The notes: generated by a model not told the origin, from the sequence alone. A DNA stretch of 64,000 bases from Scalesia atractyloides (GCA_947069175.1 CAMTDV010000009.1:7695163-7759162), one strand, 5' to 3'. Shown: positions 1-10,140, counted from the stretch's first letter. Translations and numbers: made by a program.

Positions 1-132
1 TAATGTATGACAATGTTGTTATGAATGAAATATGTGTTTTATTTAAATATTGTCACCAATTAGTACTTATGAGCAATGAGCAATCTTGTTTTGTCTCACT
101 CTGATATTTTCACCATCGGTTCGGGTGTGATA
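1..132 (+). repeat. 3' end of the 5' LTR of element 1
   Basis: The sequence is nearly identical to 33815-33952, the last part of the same element's 3' LTR. It ends in GTGTGATA, a decayed form of the usual GTGTGACA, three bases before the primer-binding site. Most of this LTR lies outside the window. Confidence 0.88.
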
Positions 133-135
133 GAT

Positions 136-147
136 TGGTATCAGAGC
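136..147 (+). promoter_or_regulatory. Primer-binding site, initiator-Met tRNA (element 1)
   Basis: TGGTATCAGAGC lies three bases inside the LTR end. It is complementary to the 3' end of plant initiator-Met tRNA, the usual primer for minus-strand DNA synthesis in these elements. Confidence 0.9.
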
Positions 148-1145
148 TATAACTATAGGGAATTAGGTAGAATTGCCATGTTCGACCTAGTCTATAGTTT
201 AAGTGCCATTTTTGACCATTCTTATATCATGATTAAAACTTTATTCTTCCTCATTGCTTCTTCCCTTCGCTTTTTGTCTTAAACTTACATAATGTCTTTC
301 CAAAGGCATTTTACACAATACACTTGAAGACTTGAAGACACTCATCATGCAAACGAGGCGATTTGCACCAAGATAGGTCCAATGACTTACAATTTTTGGT
401 GAAATCCCTCATTCCGCGTATTCGATTTTTCACGAAGTTATACCATCAAGTTAGGAGTGATATCCACATCTTGATGGAAACTTTCATTTCATACTCTAGT
501 GGATCTTACAAACGAGTCAGATTATGCTCCTCGTTTAGTAAACCACACTTAGGGTACGAAATCGTCAAGTTAGGGGTGAAACCCGCACCTTGTCGATTAA
601 GTCCCATTCCTTGATTTTTCGCTCTCGCCAAAGTTCCGATTTTCTAATCAATTAGAGACGTGTAGTAACTGGAAGGGTAAAATACCATTAGTCGCTTCTC
701 GATGAGAGTATTTTACCTATAGGTCAAAGCACGTTTCTCTAATTAGAAAGGATCTTTGATTCACTTTGGAATTGTCGACGTTTCTCTACCTGAAACAATC
801 TCATGTTTTATTGAACCAATCTTTTATGTTATCTCAATTTTTATGTGATTTTATACTTGCTACCTTACTCGTTTCGAACCATTGCACATTTCGCACGTTT
901 ATCGCAATAAAAAACAATACTAATCCCCGTGAACAAACTAAATTTATGCTCCTTATTCGTATTCATACGTGATTATACATGCTATACTTTATGAATTCAT
1001 GCAAACTTTGTGAACTATACTTGATGAACCCATGCAATCTTATATGGACCATGCTTGAATCTTATACATGCTTATACGTGCAACACTTGTTTTTCCCATA
1101 TTATGATCAAGTCTCATTCCCTTTTCTTCTATGTTGAACCCCTAG
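148..1145 (+). other. Untranslated leader of element 1
   Basis: This stretch lies between the primer-binding site and the first gag ATG. It has no open frame with recognisable domains and is AT-rich. I read it as the leader of the element's RNA. Nothing else is visible in it. Confidence 0.6.
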
Positions 1146-2494
1146 ATGAATTCCCCTAACTCATCTAAGAAATCCAAGAGGTCCAACAAGGGTTCCAACA
1201 ACAACATCAACAATGAAGACTCCATCTCCAAGCAAGAACTCATCGGTCTTGTCACCGAGCAAGTGGCCGATCAAATGGCCCGTGTTATCCCTGATATTGT
1301 TAGCCAGCTTCAAACCATTAACACCGAAACCCCCGAATCCTATGCCGACTCTAAAACCGACAACCCCAAAACGTTCTTCTAATTCAAGCATTTCATGGCT
1401 TGTAAACCAGTCGAATTCACTGGCATGGACGGTGTCACCGCCATGATCAATTGGTTTGACGCGATGGAGCTTACCTTTCTTCAGGGGGGTGCCCTGATGA
1501 ACTTCAAACCTTTAATGCTACTAGGGTCTTTCGCCAGAGAGCCCTTGAATGGTGGACTACGGGACGCAATAAGTGTGGAAACGAAGTAGCTCACGCTCTC
1601 ACTTGGGACGAGCTCAAGCAACTCATTAGAGACCAGTTCTGTCCTCCCCACGTGACCCAGAAACTCGAAAACGAATTCTGGAATCTCACCCAAAAGGGGA
1701 GCGATGCTGAGGGACTGATCGCTCGCTTCAAATAATTGAGTATCGTTTGTACTGGACAGGTGGATACGGTTCCCAAAGCGATAGCTAAGCCTATTTGTTC
1801 GCTTTCGATTGTGATCATGAATCACGTAGCCCCCACAAACCCAAGAACCCTTGAAGAAGCCTATAGCATAACCATCCAGCTTAACCACAATTGCATCCTT
1901 CAAGGGGCCTACGACAAGGTTCCTACGAAGCATGCGCACCAAGCCACCGCCAATACCACCACTACCGAGTCGCCTCCCCCTCAAGTAAAAAAGAACAACC
2001 TAAAGAACAAGAAGCGGAAGGCTTCTGTTCAAAACAACGCGGTTGTCACTCCGCCTACCCCTACACCTTTAAATGCCATCTCCTCTGCCCAAAACAACGA
2101 TCCACCCAAACGAAGCTACATCGGAACTTGGCCTAGGTGTAATCGTTGCACCTACCACCACCTCCCATCCACCCCGTGTCGGAAATACGCCAACTGTAAC
2201 AGGATGTGGCATTTCGTTAGCCATTGTCGCCAACCCCAGAGCAACCAAGCCATTGTCCCTAACCCTAACCCAAACCAAACTCAACCGCAACGACAAAATG
2301 CTCCTGTACGGCCATGTTACAAGTGTGGATATCTCAACCATCTCGCCAATGTTTGTCCTCTCCTCAATCAACAGCATCAGCAGCAGCAACAGCAGCCTGA
2401 GCCTGCTAAAGGACGAGCCTTCATACTTACCTCCGCTCAAGCTCAAAGCTCTAACGACGTCATTACTGGTACGTTCCTTGTGAACCATATTTAT
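1146..2494 (+). pseudogene. gag: gag of element 1 (broken)
   Basis: The gag (nucleocapsid/coat) frame begins MNSPNSSKKSKRSNKG at 1146, meets a stop at 1380 and continues in the same general sense through several frames. An alignable retrotransposon-gag core lies around 1395-1900, with pieces such as FTGMDGVTAMINWFDAMELTFL. A zinc-knuckle region near 2130-2390 includes CYKCGYLNHLANVC, a good CX2CX4HX4C knuckle. The paralogous gag of element 2 (13167-14549) has the same layout and shows what an unbroken version looks like. At least two frameshifts and a stop make this copy non-functional. It runs directly into protease. Confidence 0.82.
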
Positions 2495-4570
2495 TCTATA
2501 TGCGTATTTGATACCGGTGCCGTTTTGTGTCGCTAGAATTTGAACCCCTGCTTAAGTGCGACCGATCTAAAATGCCTAATCCTTTCGCTGTCGAAGTCGC
2601 TAATGGTAAAACCATCTCTGTTGATTTCGTTCTTTCCGGTTACTCTTTGATTCTTAACGATCATTCGTTCTCCATTGACCTCATACCCATGCAAATGGGT
2701 AGTTTCGACATTATAGTAGGCATGGATTGGCTTATGCGAGTTCGTGCCGAAGTTGTTTGTTCTGAAAAGTTCATTCGCATCCCTCTTCCTCAAGGTGATT
2801 CTCTACACATCTATGGCGAGAAACCTTCTACAGGTCTCAAGCTTATGTCGTGCCTCAAAGCAAACAAGTACTTACGTAAGGAGTACTTTGCCTTTCTCAC
2901 CCATGTTGTGGAAAAGAAAGACAAAGATCCAAGCATAAGTGATATTCCTGTCGTTTGTGAATTTCCTTCCGTTTTTCCTGAGGATCTTCCTGGTCCTCCG
3001 CCTCCTCGAGCTATTGATTTCCGTATTGATCTTATTCCTGGCGCAACTCCTGTTGCGAAAGCTCCCTATCGTTTAGCACCCTCGGAGATGCAAGAACTAT
3101 CGAGCCAACTTCAAGAGCTTCTTGATAAAGTCTTTATACGCCCTAGTACTTCTCCTTAGGGCGCTCCCATTCTCTTCGTCAAAAAGAAAGATGGATCATT
3201 TCGCATGTGTATTGACAATCCTGAGCTCAATAAGCTTACAGTCAAAAACCGCTATCCAGTTCCTCGTATTGACGATCTCTTCGATCAATTGCAAGGCACA
3301 AAGTGCTTTTCGAAGATTGATCTCCGTTCCGGCTATCATCAACTTCGGGTTTCCGAGAAAGATGTACCCAAAACCGCTTTCTGCACACGCTATGGACACT
3401 ACGAGTTCGTGGTCATGCCTTTTGGTTTGACCAACGCACCTGCAGTGTTTATGCATCCCATGAACCACGTGTGTAAGCCTTTTCTCGATCATTTTGTCAT
3501 TGTATTCATCGACGATATCCTAATCTACTCCAAGACAAAAGAAGCGCATGGACGACTTGCGTCTCATTCTTCAGCTTCTTCAAACCGAACGTCTTTATGC
3601 CAAATTCTCCAAATGTGAATTTTGGCTAAAAGAGGTTCAATTCTTAGGTCACACCGTCAATGAACTCGGTATTCATGCTGACCCTGCAAAGATAGAAGTT
3701 GTGAAGAATTGGATTGCACCTAAGTCGCCCTCTGAAATTCGTTCATTTCTTGGCCTAGCTGGGTATTATCGCCGTTTCATCTCAAACTTCTCTAAGATTG
3801 TCGTTCCTTTGACTTCATTGACTCAAAAAGATAAACCTTTTGTTTGGGGTCTCGAACAACAGGAATCTTTCCAAACGCTCAAGGACATGCTTTGTAATGC
3901 AACTATCCTCACTCTCCCCGATGGGAACGACGATTTCGTCGTGTATGCGATGCCTCTAACCAGGGTCTTGGTTGCATACTCATGCAACGAGACAAAGTAA
4001 TCGCTTACGCGTCGAGACAACTGAAAATACATGAGAAAAACTATACTACTCACGACCTTGAACTTGGTGCAGTTGTTTTTGCATTAAAGATTTGGCGACA
4101 CTACCTTTATGGTACAAAGTGTACGGTCTTCACCGACCACAAGAGCCTCCAACATATCTTTGATCAAAAGGAACTCAACATGCGTCAACATCGTTGGGTA
4201 GAATTGTTAAACGACTACGACTGTGATATTCGCTACCACCCTGGCAAGGCGAATGTCGTAGCCGATGCACTTAGTCGTAAGACTCATGTTAAGAGTGTTC
4301 GTTGCTACCAGATCGTGGGAAACTCAACGAGTTGATTCGACAAGCACAATTTACCGTCATTAACGATGGTAACCTCGATAGCAAATTAAATTGTGAAGTC
4401 GAAAACCCGCTCGAAGCTAAACCTAATGGTATTCTTTACTACCATGGTCGTATTTGGATTCCCGATTGTCATCAATCTTCGGACTACTTTGATGGATAAA
4501 GCCCACAAATCCCGATACTCCGTTCATCCTGGAGCTGATAAGATGTACCACGATTTGCGTGCATCCTATT
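2476..4570 (+). pseudogene. pol: pol of element 1, first part: protease, RT, RNase H, start of integrase (broken)
   Basis: The domains run in Ty3/gypsy order. The protease has VFDTGA at about 2507 and then a frameshift right after the active site. Reverse transcriptase starts near 3060 and carries the polymerase motif FIDD at 3505-3516 within FVIVFIDDILIYS. RNase H spans roughly 3800-4290, with TDHKSLQ and VADALSRK. The integrase zinc-finger start (HPGADKMYHDL) lies near 4525. Defects include a TAG at 3157-3159 where relatives have Trp, a frameshift near 3545 and a lost stretch near 3950-3985 at the RNase H start. The frame is then cut at 4570 by element 2 and continues at 18035. Confidence 0.9.
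4566..4570 (+). repeat. Target-site duplication of element 2, left copy
   Basis: CTATT immediately precedes TGTCACACC and is repeated at 18030-18034 right after the other LTR end (GTTACA). A 5-bp duplication is usual for LTR-element integration. It proves that 4571-18029 was inserted into the integrase of element 1. Confidence 0.95.
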
Positions 4571-5041
4571 TGTCACACCCCGACCCGTAGCGGAATAAGA
4601 GTCGGGGCATAATTGGGTTATCACCAAAGCTCATGACATTTACTAATATGTTTCATATTAATAAAGTCAAATTTACATTCAATATCCAAAATTTCATACA
4701 ATACAAAGAAAATAAACCAAACATAACAATCCCAACTCTAAATCATTTTATTCTTCTAGTCCAAGTCCTATGTGTTCCTAGCTGCTGCTGGTTCACCTGT
4801 ATCATGTGTAAAAATGGGGGTTTTTGGGTCAACATAAGTTGGCGAGTGAACCTTATTAGATAAACATTTATTAATGAATTACTTGTTAGTTTATCAATGA
4901 AAAATTGTGCATAATCATAGATGAGCAAATGTAAATAATCAAGCAGTGGCAAATAGCAGTCACAACTATAACATACAATAACATATGACAGCATACATGA
5001 AATACCAACATCATACGATAAATAACATAAATGAAACTGTG

Positions 5042-5136
5042 CGATCATGGCTCAATCAAACGGAGCCGATCGTATTGCATGTACTGAAAATGAAAATGTC
5101 TGTGCGATCAAGGCTCAATCAAACGGAGGCCGATCG
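5042..5136 (-). repeat. Pair of hairpin repeats in LTR A
   Basis: Two copies (5042-5072 and 5105-5136) each form CGATC-GGCTC-loop-GAGCC-GATCG with minor spacing differences. The same pair occurs in LTR B at about 15837-15868 and 15901-15933. LTRs C and D carry a different repeat at the corresponding place. Confidence 0.75.
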
Positions 5137-5652
5137 TATGTGGGCACGCCAGGTTCAACCTCATAATGAAATGGGGAACATGCTCAACGCTCATAATGTA
5201 ATGGGGAGCGGCGGCCTATGAAATTGCATGTACTGAAAATAACAAATTGCATCCAACAATAACTACACAACAGAAACAAACTGAATACACAGTTCATGAT
5301 ATGATGTATGCACAATGGTTTAAGTATAATATATATCAAGACACATGATACACCCCAAAACGTGATTAAACGGGGAATTTGTAAAGATTCACTCACATTG
5401 GGTGCTTGGATTGGAGATGGTGAGATGCGCACGAATTAAATGAGCGGAACAATGAGAAATACTAACCTAAATAATAACGGAAAAATATATTAAATGAGAG
5501 GATTTTATTAAGGATGTTAATAGAATTTTTAGATATATTTTTGTGAGTTCAAGGCTATTTTTTATCTTTAAAAATGTTATTTTTAAGTATGTTTAATTGA
5601 TTTTTAAATTAAATTAAATAAATAAAAATATAAAAAAATTGTTTATTTTGCG

Positions 5653-5680
5653 TTGACCGTTGACCGTTGACCTGTTGACC
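5653..5680 (+). promoter_or_regulatory. Cluster of four TTGACC W-box-like motifs in LTR A
   Basis: TTGACC occurs four times at 7-8 bp spacing (5653, 5660, 5667, 5675). LTR B has a similar cluster near 16453-16490. Equivalent GGTCAA/GTCAA clusters sit at 9685-9703 in LTR C and about 62265-62300 in LTR D, always next to the last tRNA-like module. TTGAC[CT] is the core bound by WRKY factors. Function here is inferred only. Confidence 0.5.
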
Positions 5681-5700
5681 GGTTCGTATGTGAAATTGTT

Positions 5701-5778
5701 TGTGCCGGGTGAGGCTCGAACCCGAGACCTCCCGTACGCGTGCACGCAGCTCTACCAACTGAGCTACGTGTCTAACCC
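5701..5778 (-). other. tRNA-like module A1
   Basis: On the minus strand it has a perfect Pol III A-box-like TAGCTCAGTTGG and a B-box GTTCGAGCC. The D-arm region folds as CACGTAGCTC - AGTTGGTA - GAGCTGCGTG, a 10-bp helix with one G-T pair. There is no good 7-bp acceptor stem, so it is not a normal tRNA gene. It is near identical to C4 and D3. Confidence 0.85.
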
Positions 5779-5866
5779 GAAATAATCTTGTTTTTAATTA
5801 TATTTATATACTTATTCAGTTTAACCGAAATTCTTTTAATTGCAAAAACATTTTAATTCAACAAAC

Positions 5867-5946
5867 CGGTGCCAGTGACGGGTTTCGAACTCGCGACGTG
5901 TGCTTAGTGTTGCACACAGTCCACCGCGGACTATGTGTCTAACCTG
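5867..5946 (-). other. tRNA-like module A2
   Basis: The minus strand shows helix CACATAGTCC / GGACTGTGTG around a short GCGGT loop and a T-arm with B-box GTTCGAAAC. The counterpart in LTR B is 16674-16753, where the helix is perfect but the B-box has one C-to-T change. Confidence 0.8.
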
Positions 5947-6032
5947 GTTATTATCTCGGTTTTTATTATACTTAATAACTAACTGAGTTAACCCGGTTTA
6001 GTTTTTAAACAAAAAGGCATTTTATTACATAA

Positions 6033-6115
6033 GGAGTGCGTGTATCAGGGATCGAACTCGGGACATGCGTATATGTTTTGCACACAGTCCACCGCTGGAC
6101 TGTGTGTCTAACCCG
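6033..6115 (-). other. tRNA-like module A3
   Basis: The minus strand has a perfect 10-bp helix CACACAGTCC - AGCGGT - GGACTGTGTG and a B-box GTTCGATCC. Spacing to A2 is about 168 bp, matching the period of the array. Confidence 0.8.
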
Positions 6116-6955
6116 TTCATTTTACTGGTTTTAAATAAACTTATAACTTAGTTAACTTCGTCTTCTTCATTCAAATTTCCGACGACTGAGTCACTGATCC
6201 GTTTCTTGTTTTTACGATTGACAAATATTCTTAAGGCTAAAATGAAATGACAGAGACGGTAATTAGAGGTGAACATACCGATGAACGGTTTATTTCAAAT
6301 TCCGGCAATGTATCGGTCCCTGTTTTTATGCTCTTCAACTGAACAAGACAATTAACCGTTTTTATTAGCTAATCGTGAAATTGAAGTGTTCAGCAATTGT
6401 TAACAGAGGGTTTGAGTGCCCTTACCGATTCTCAGATGAATATAGAGATTTTCAGAATCTTTCCGGCGAACTGAAATTAGCTGAATACAGTGCCTGAATT
6501 CGATTTCAATTGAGAGGTTCAAGTTAGAAATAGCCTAACAATTGTTGAACTACAATGATATTGAAAGATTTACCGTTTGAGGATGAATACGGTTTTCCGG
6601 CGACTTTTGCAGAAAATTCCGGCGAGTTGATTTAGACGTTCTGACGGTCTGAAAATGTGACGAGAGTGAAATGGAGTATTGGTATGACGTTTCTGAGTCG
6701 CGAGAGAGGTCTGGAGTTGAAGTAATTGGGACTTTGATTCTTTTCGGTTATAAAAACCGATAGTAATGAAAATTGATGTTCAATCACCTCTGAATTGATA
6801 AAGACATCGGTTCATCGGTTATAAACGTGAATGCGCGAGTAATCAAACGATCTGACGATTGAATTGCCGATTTCCGTTTCTCAGTTGGCGCAACCAGTTT
6901 AACCGAGTTTGTGTATAAATGTTATTTGTTTCCTAAGGATAACAGAAAGTAACAA

Positions 6956-7035
6956 GTGGCGGAGTGGTGATGCGGGTGTGTGTTAAGTCGTTGGATCCAG
7001 TTCTGGCTGACCCGGGTTCGAGTCCCGGCAGCCAC
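6956..7035 (+). other. Antisense tRNA-like module of LTR A
   Basis: It lies opposite to the element's transcription. GTGGCGGAGTGG resembles a tRNA 5' half. The T-arm CCGGG-TTCGAGT-CCCGG is a perfect 5-bp stem with a 7-base loop. The ends GTGGC and GCCAC pair, giving six of seven acceptor-like pairs. The same module is at 17766-17845, and its relatives are at 8299-8386 and 61062-61133. Confidence 0.8.
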
Positions 7036-7220
7036 AAATCCTTTTTAATTTATTTTGTTTTAACTTTTTATCCAATCTAATTTTTATAGTTTAGTTTATT
7101 TATTAATTATGTATCATTTTAAATCAAAATAATCATAAATATTCAACGTGACATTTATAACTTGATATTCGATTACAAAACGGAGCGGGTTTTGAAAACC
7201 CGTTTTTGACAAATGTTACA

Positions 7221-7243
7221 GTATCCCCTACTTTTAGGAATTT
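7221..7243 (-). promoter_or_regulatory. Polypurine tract of element 2
   Basis: Next to the 3' LTR the minus strand reads AAAAGTAGGGGATAC and then enters the LTR at TGTAAC. This is the expected plus-strand primer position. Confidence 0.75.
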
Positions 7244-7254
7244 CGTCCCGAAAT

Positions 7255-8112
7255 TTAAGTAGTTGAAGTAGTAGGAAAAAGATGCGGGTATTTTTCGCGC
7301 ATTGAGTCTTCACGTTCCCAAGTAAACTCAGGTCCCCGTTTCGACTCCCAACGTACCCTAACAATTGGAATGCGACTTCGTCGTAAACGTTTCTCTCCAA
7401 AGTCCATGATCTCTACAGGTCTTTCAATAAAATGCATAGATTCATCAATCTGAATATCTTCCAGCGGAATATGGAGGTTCTCATCAGCGAGGCACTTCTT
7501 CAAGTTCTACACGTGGAATGTGGGATGAATCCTGTTGAGTTCTTCTGGTAGGTCAAGCTTGTATGCTACAGGTCCTACTCTTTCGAGTATCTTGAAAGGT
7601 CCTACGTAGCGTGGTGCTAGCTTGCCCTTTTGACCAAAACGAACTACTCCCTTTCACGGTGATACTTTTAAAAGTACATGATCACCAATGTTAAACTCTA
7701 AGGGCTTCCGTCGTTTATCTGCATAACTCTTTTGACGACTTTGAGCCGCTAGAAGATTGTTTCAAATTTGATGGATCTTGTCTGTGGTTTTTTGGATCAA
7801 TTCTGGACCAGTAATTTGAGCTTCCCCAATTTCGTGCCAACATACAGGAGATCGGCACTTACGACCATATAAGGCTTCAAAAGGTGCCATGCCGATGCTC
7901 GAATGATAGCTGTTGTTGTACGAAAATTCAACTAATGGTAGGTGGGCGTCCCAATTTCCCTTGAAATCTATGACACATGCTCTAAGCATATCTTCAAGAG
8001 TTTGAATGGTGCGCTCAGACTGTCCATCAGTTTTAGGATGATAGGCGGTACTGAGATCTAATCGCGTGCCCATAGCGGATTGTACTGCTTGCCATGTTCG
8101 TGAAGTGAAACG
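7255..8112 (-). pseudogene. pol: Integrase C-terminal part and chromodomain-like tail of element 2
   Basis: From high to low coordinates this encodes the second half of the integrase catalytic core (RFTSRTWQAVQ, HPKTDGQSERTIQTLEDML with the catalytic Glu), then ALYGRKCRSPVCWHEIG. It ends in a tail including RIPIVRVRWESKRGPEFTWE, YPHLF, typical of plant chromoviruses. It joins in frame to the part upstream of the solo LTR: SDRDGR at about 10736 continues as RFTSRTW here. Frame breaks between about 7505 and 7760 disrupt the linker. Confidence 0.85.
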
Positions 8113-8298
8113 TGTAACATCCGTCAAAAAAACGGATTTTACCAAACCCGCTCCGTTTATTAACCGAACAATCAGTTAAAAATTTCGTTGCGAATTAAAT
8201 GCCCAAAATAATTTTAAACGATACATAATCAATTATTATATGGGAATATATAATTAGTTTTTGAAAAACTATTAAAAATATGAAAATAAAAATAGTTT

Positions 8299-8386
8299 GG
8301 TTCTACCGGGTTTCGAACCCGGGTCAGTAACCGGTTCATCAAACAACTTAACACACACCACTTGAACCACTGCGCCACTGATGCTA
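8299..8386 (-). other. Antisense tRNA-like module of LTR C
   Basis: The minus strand includes ATCAGTGGCGCAGTGG and the T-arm CCGGG-TTCGAAA-CCCGG. From memory, plant initiator-Met tRNA begins ATCAGAGTGGCGCAGCGG and has a CCAGG-ATCGAAA-CCTGG arm. The match strongly suggests derivation from that tRNA, with the anticodon region diverged. Confidence 0.75.
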
Positions 8387-8528
8387 CTTGTTAAATGTTG
8401 GAATCATTTACTTCATAACGCGTCTTTCCGAATTCAAAACCGGCGCCCAAAGTTCAGTCGTCGGAAATCCCGGCAATCTCGCGAGTTTTAACGACATCTT
8501 CAGTTATAACGTAAAACTTAAACGCTAC

Positions 8529-8546
8529 ATCGGTTATAACCGACGT
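8529..8546. promoter_or_regulatory. Palindromic CGGTTATAACCG site upstream of the LTR C TATA box
   Basis: CGGTTATAACCG is a perfect 12-bp palindrome. LTR D has ATCGGTTATAACCGAT at about 61288-61303. Each arm matches the MYB-type core CNGTTR. It lies about 100 bp upstream of the TATA box, so a promoter role is plausible but unproven. Confidence 0.45.
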
Positions 8547-8636
8547 CTGTGTCCGCGACACAAACCATAACCGCCGGAGAAATTATAACCGACGAATCAA
8601 GTCGGAAATCGGACCAAGTTCATCGATAACCTGCCT

Positions 8637-8644
8637 TATAAATA
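8637..8644 (+). promoter_or_regulatory. TATA box of LTR C
   Basis: TATAAATA is followed by C/T-rich sequence typical of a plant start region. LTR D has the same box at 61388-61395 in the corresponding place. Transcription starting about 30 bp downstream would put the tRNA-like array inside the element's RNA. Confidence 0.7.
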
Positions 8645-9075
8645 CCCCCTCGAACCTCTGCAAACATTTTCGCTCAAAACCGCACCCTTTCTCGGCGAAA
8701 ACTCACTCGCCGGAAATCTCCTGCAAATCGCCGGAAAACCGGGTTCTTCACTTCTAAGCCTTACTAAACCCCCTGAGCTTATACCGAAGTCACCCACATC
8801 CTTTTCAAGCTTTCTGAAGATTCTCTGCTGCAAGACACACGTCGCCGGAAGTGTTTACTGTCGCCGGAGTGCTGCCGGAAAAACAGAGGAATCCAGTCGG
8901 TATAACTCACGCTTAAATCTTCATTCTTTTTATTTAATCTCACCTGTAATTAACTAAAAAACGCTAAAGAAACTGATTTAATCATTGAACCAGTCGGACT
9001 TCCGATTCTGGTTTAAACTGACGAAGAAGACGAAGTTCGGTAACATATAAGTATAATTAAAATCAAGTTATTAAT

Positions 9076-9155
9076 CGGGTTAGACACACAATCAAGCGGT
9101 GGACTGTGTGCACATTAAACACACAAACGTCTCGAGTTCGAATCTTGTTCCACAC
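9076..9155 (+). other. tRNA-like module C1
   Basis: It begins CGGGTTAGACACAC. The helix CACACAATCA / GGACTGTGTG has two mismatches, the most decayed of the set. The B-box is GTTCGAATC. It is the first of four modules at starts 9076, 9247, 9417 and 9586. Confidence 0.75.
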
Positions 9156-9246
9156 GCTGCCTTAATAAAAATGTCTTTTTTTTTTGTTAACTGAACGGAT
9201 TCATTTCATATATATGTTAAGTATATTAATAACCGGAATAATAACC

Positions 9247-9325
9247 AAGTTATACACACAGTCCAGTGGTTGACTGTGTGAATGTTTAAACGCACGTCAC
9301 GAGTTCGAGTCCGGTCTACTACACC
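9247..9325 (+). other. tRNA-like module C2
   Basis: The helix CACACAGTCC - AGTGGT - TGACTGTGTG has nine of ten pairs. The B-box is GTTCGAGTC. Confidence 0.78.
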
Positions 9326-9416
9326 GACTCGGACATTTATCTAACTTTTTAAAATAAGACATAAACGAAAATACTTAGTTTGTAGTTAAGTATAATAAAA
9401 ATCAGTTTAATTAACA

Positions 9417-9495
9417 AGTTGGACACACAGTCCAGCGGTGGACTGTGTGTTAGCATAACCCACAGGTCCCGGGTTCGAGACCTGTGGAGCGCACC
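9417..9495 (+). other. tRNA-like module C3, with initiator-Met-like 3' half
   Basis: It has the perfect 10-bp helix CACACAGTCC - AGCGGT - GGACTGTGTG. After it comes CATAACCCACAGGTCCC and then GGGTTCGAGACCTG. From memory, plant initiator-Met tRNA reads CATAACCCACAGGTCCC (anticodon CAT) followed by AGGATCGAAACCTG. A 17-base identity of this kind points to tRNA origin of the module. Confidence 0.8.
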
Positions 9496-9585
9496 GAGTC
9501 TTGGATTAAAATCGTTTTTAGAAAATAAACGGATTTTCTATTTAATCTAATTAATATATATATATAATTAAAAACAGAAATATAT

Positions 9586-9665
9586 CGGGTTAGACACGTA
9601 GCTCAGTTGGTAGAGCTGCGTGCACGCGTACGGGAGGTCTTGGGTTCGAGCCTCACTCAGCGCAC
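9586..9665 (+). other. tRNA-like module C4
   Basis: The A-box TAGCTCAGTTGG lies in a D-arm whose inner stem GCTC/GAGC is perfect and extends to 10 pairs. The B-box is GTTCGAGCC. It is followed by the GGTCAA cluster at 9685-9703. Confidence 0.85.
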
Positions 9666-10140
9666 AATTAAACACATACGAACCGGTCAAAGTCAACGGT
9701 CAACGGTCCAAAAAGTTAAAAAAAATTTATTTTTATTTTTTTATTTTAATTAAAAATCAATTAAAAATACTTAAAAATAACATTTTTAAGGATAGAAAAT
9801 AGCCTTAAACTCACAAAAATACACCCAACAATCCTACTAAAATGGATTAATAAAATCCGTTTACTCACCGAACCATAATGCTATTTATCTAGGTTAATTT
9901 CACTCGTGGTTAAAACCACTTCGCGTGCATTCAACATCATCAACCGAACGCACCCACTGTGAGTGAATCTTACAACTCCCCCTTTTAATTACACGTTTTG
10001 GGGTGTGTCATGTGTCACACAATAATTAACTCGTTTATTTAAACTTGTGCCATACCATATCGTGATCTAAACTTGGATTGTTTATATTGTTGTGATTATG
10101 TATTTTCATATTGTCAATTTGTATGAAATTCATTCATTAA

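Larger units (their letters stand above)
4571..7220 (-). repeat. 3' LTR of element 2 (LTR A)
   Basis: On the plus strand it runs TGTCACACC to AATGTTACA. It matches 15360-18029 almost base for base, with small indels near 4650-4690 and around the TTGACC cluster at 5653-5680. Read on the element strand it holds, in order, a terminal inverted motif, the antisense tRNA-like module, a promoter region, three sense tRNA-like modules about 170 bp apart, a TTGACC cluster and a pair of hairpin repeats. Confidence 0.95.

Noticed and set aside
1481..1984. Minus-strand 167-codon frame opposite gag of element 1
   Set aside because: It is a mirror of the gag coding sequence with no domain of its own.
9586..9665. 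Functional tRNA gene
   Set aside because: A- and B-boxes are good, but no 7-bp acceptor stem or standard anticodon arm can be formed, and near-identical copies sit in four LTRs. Called tRNA-like only.
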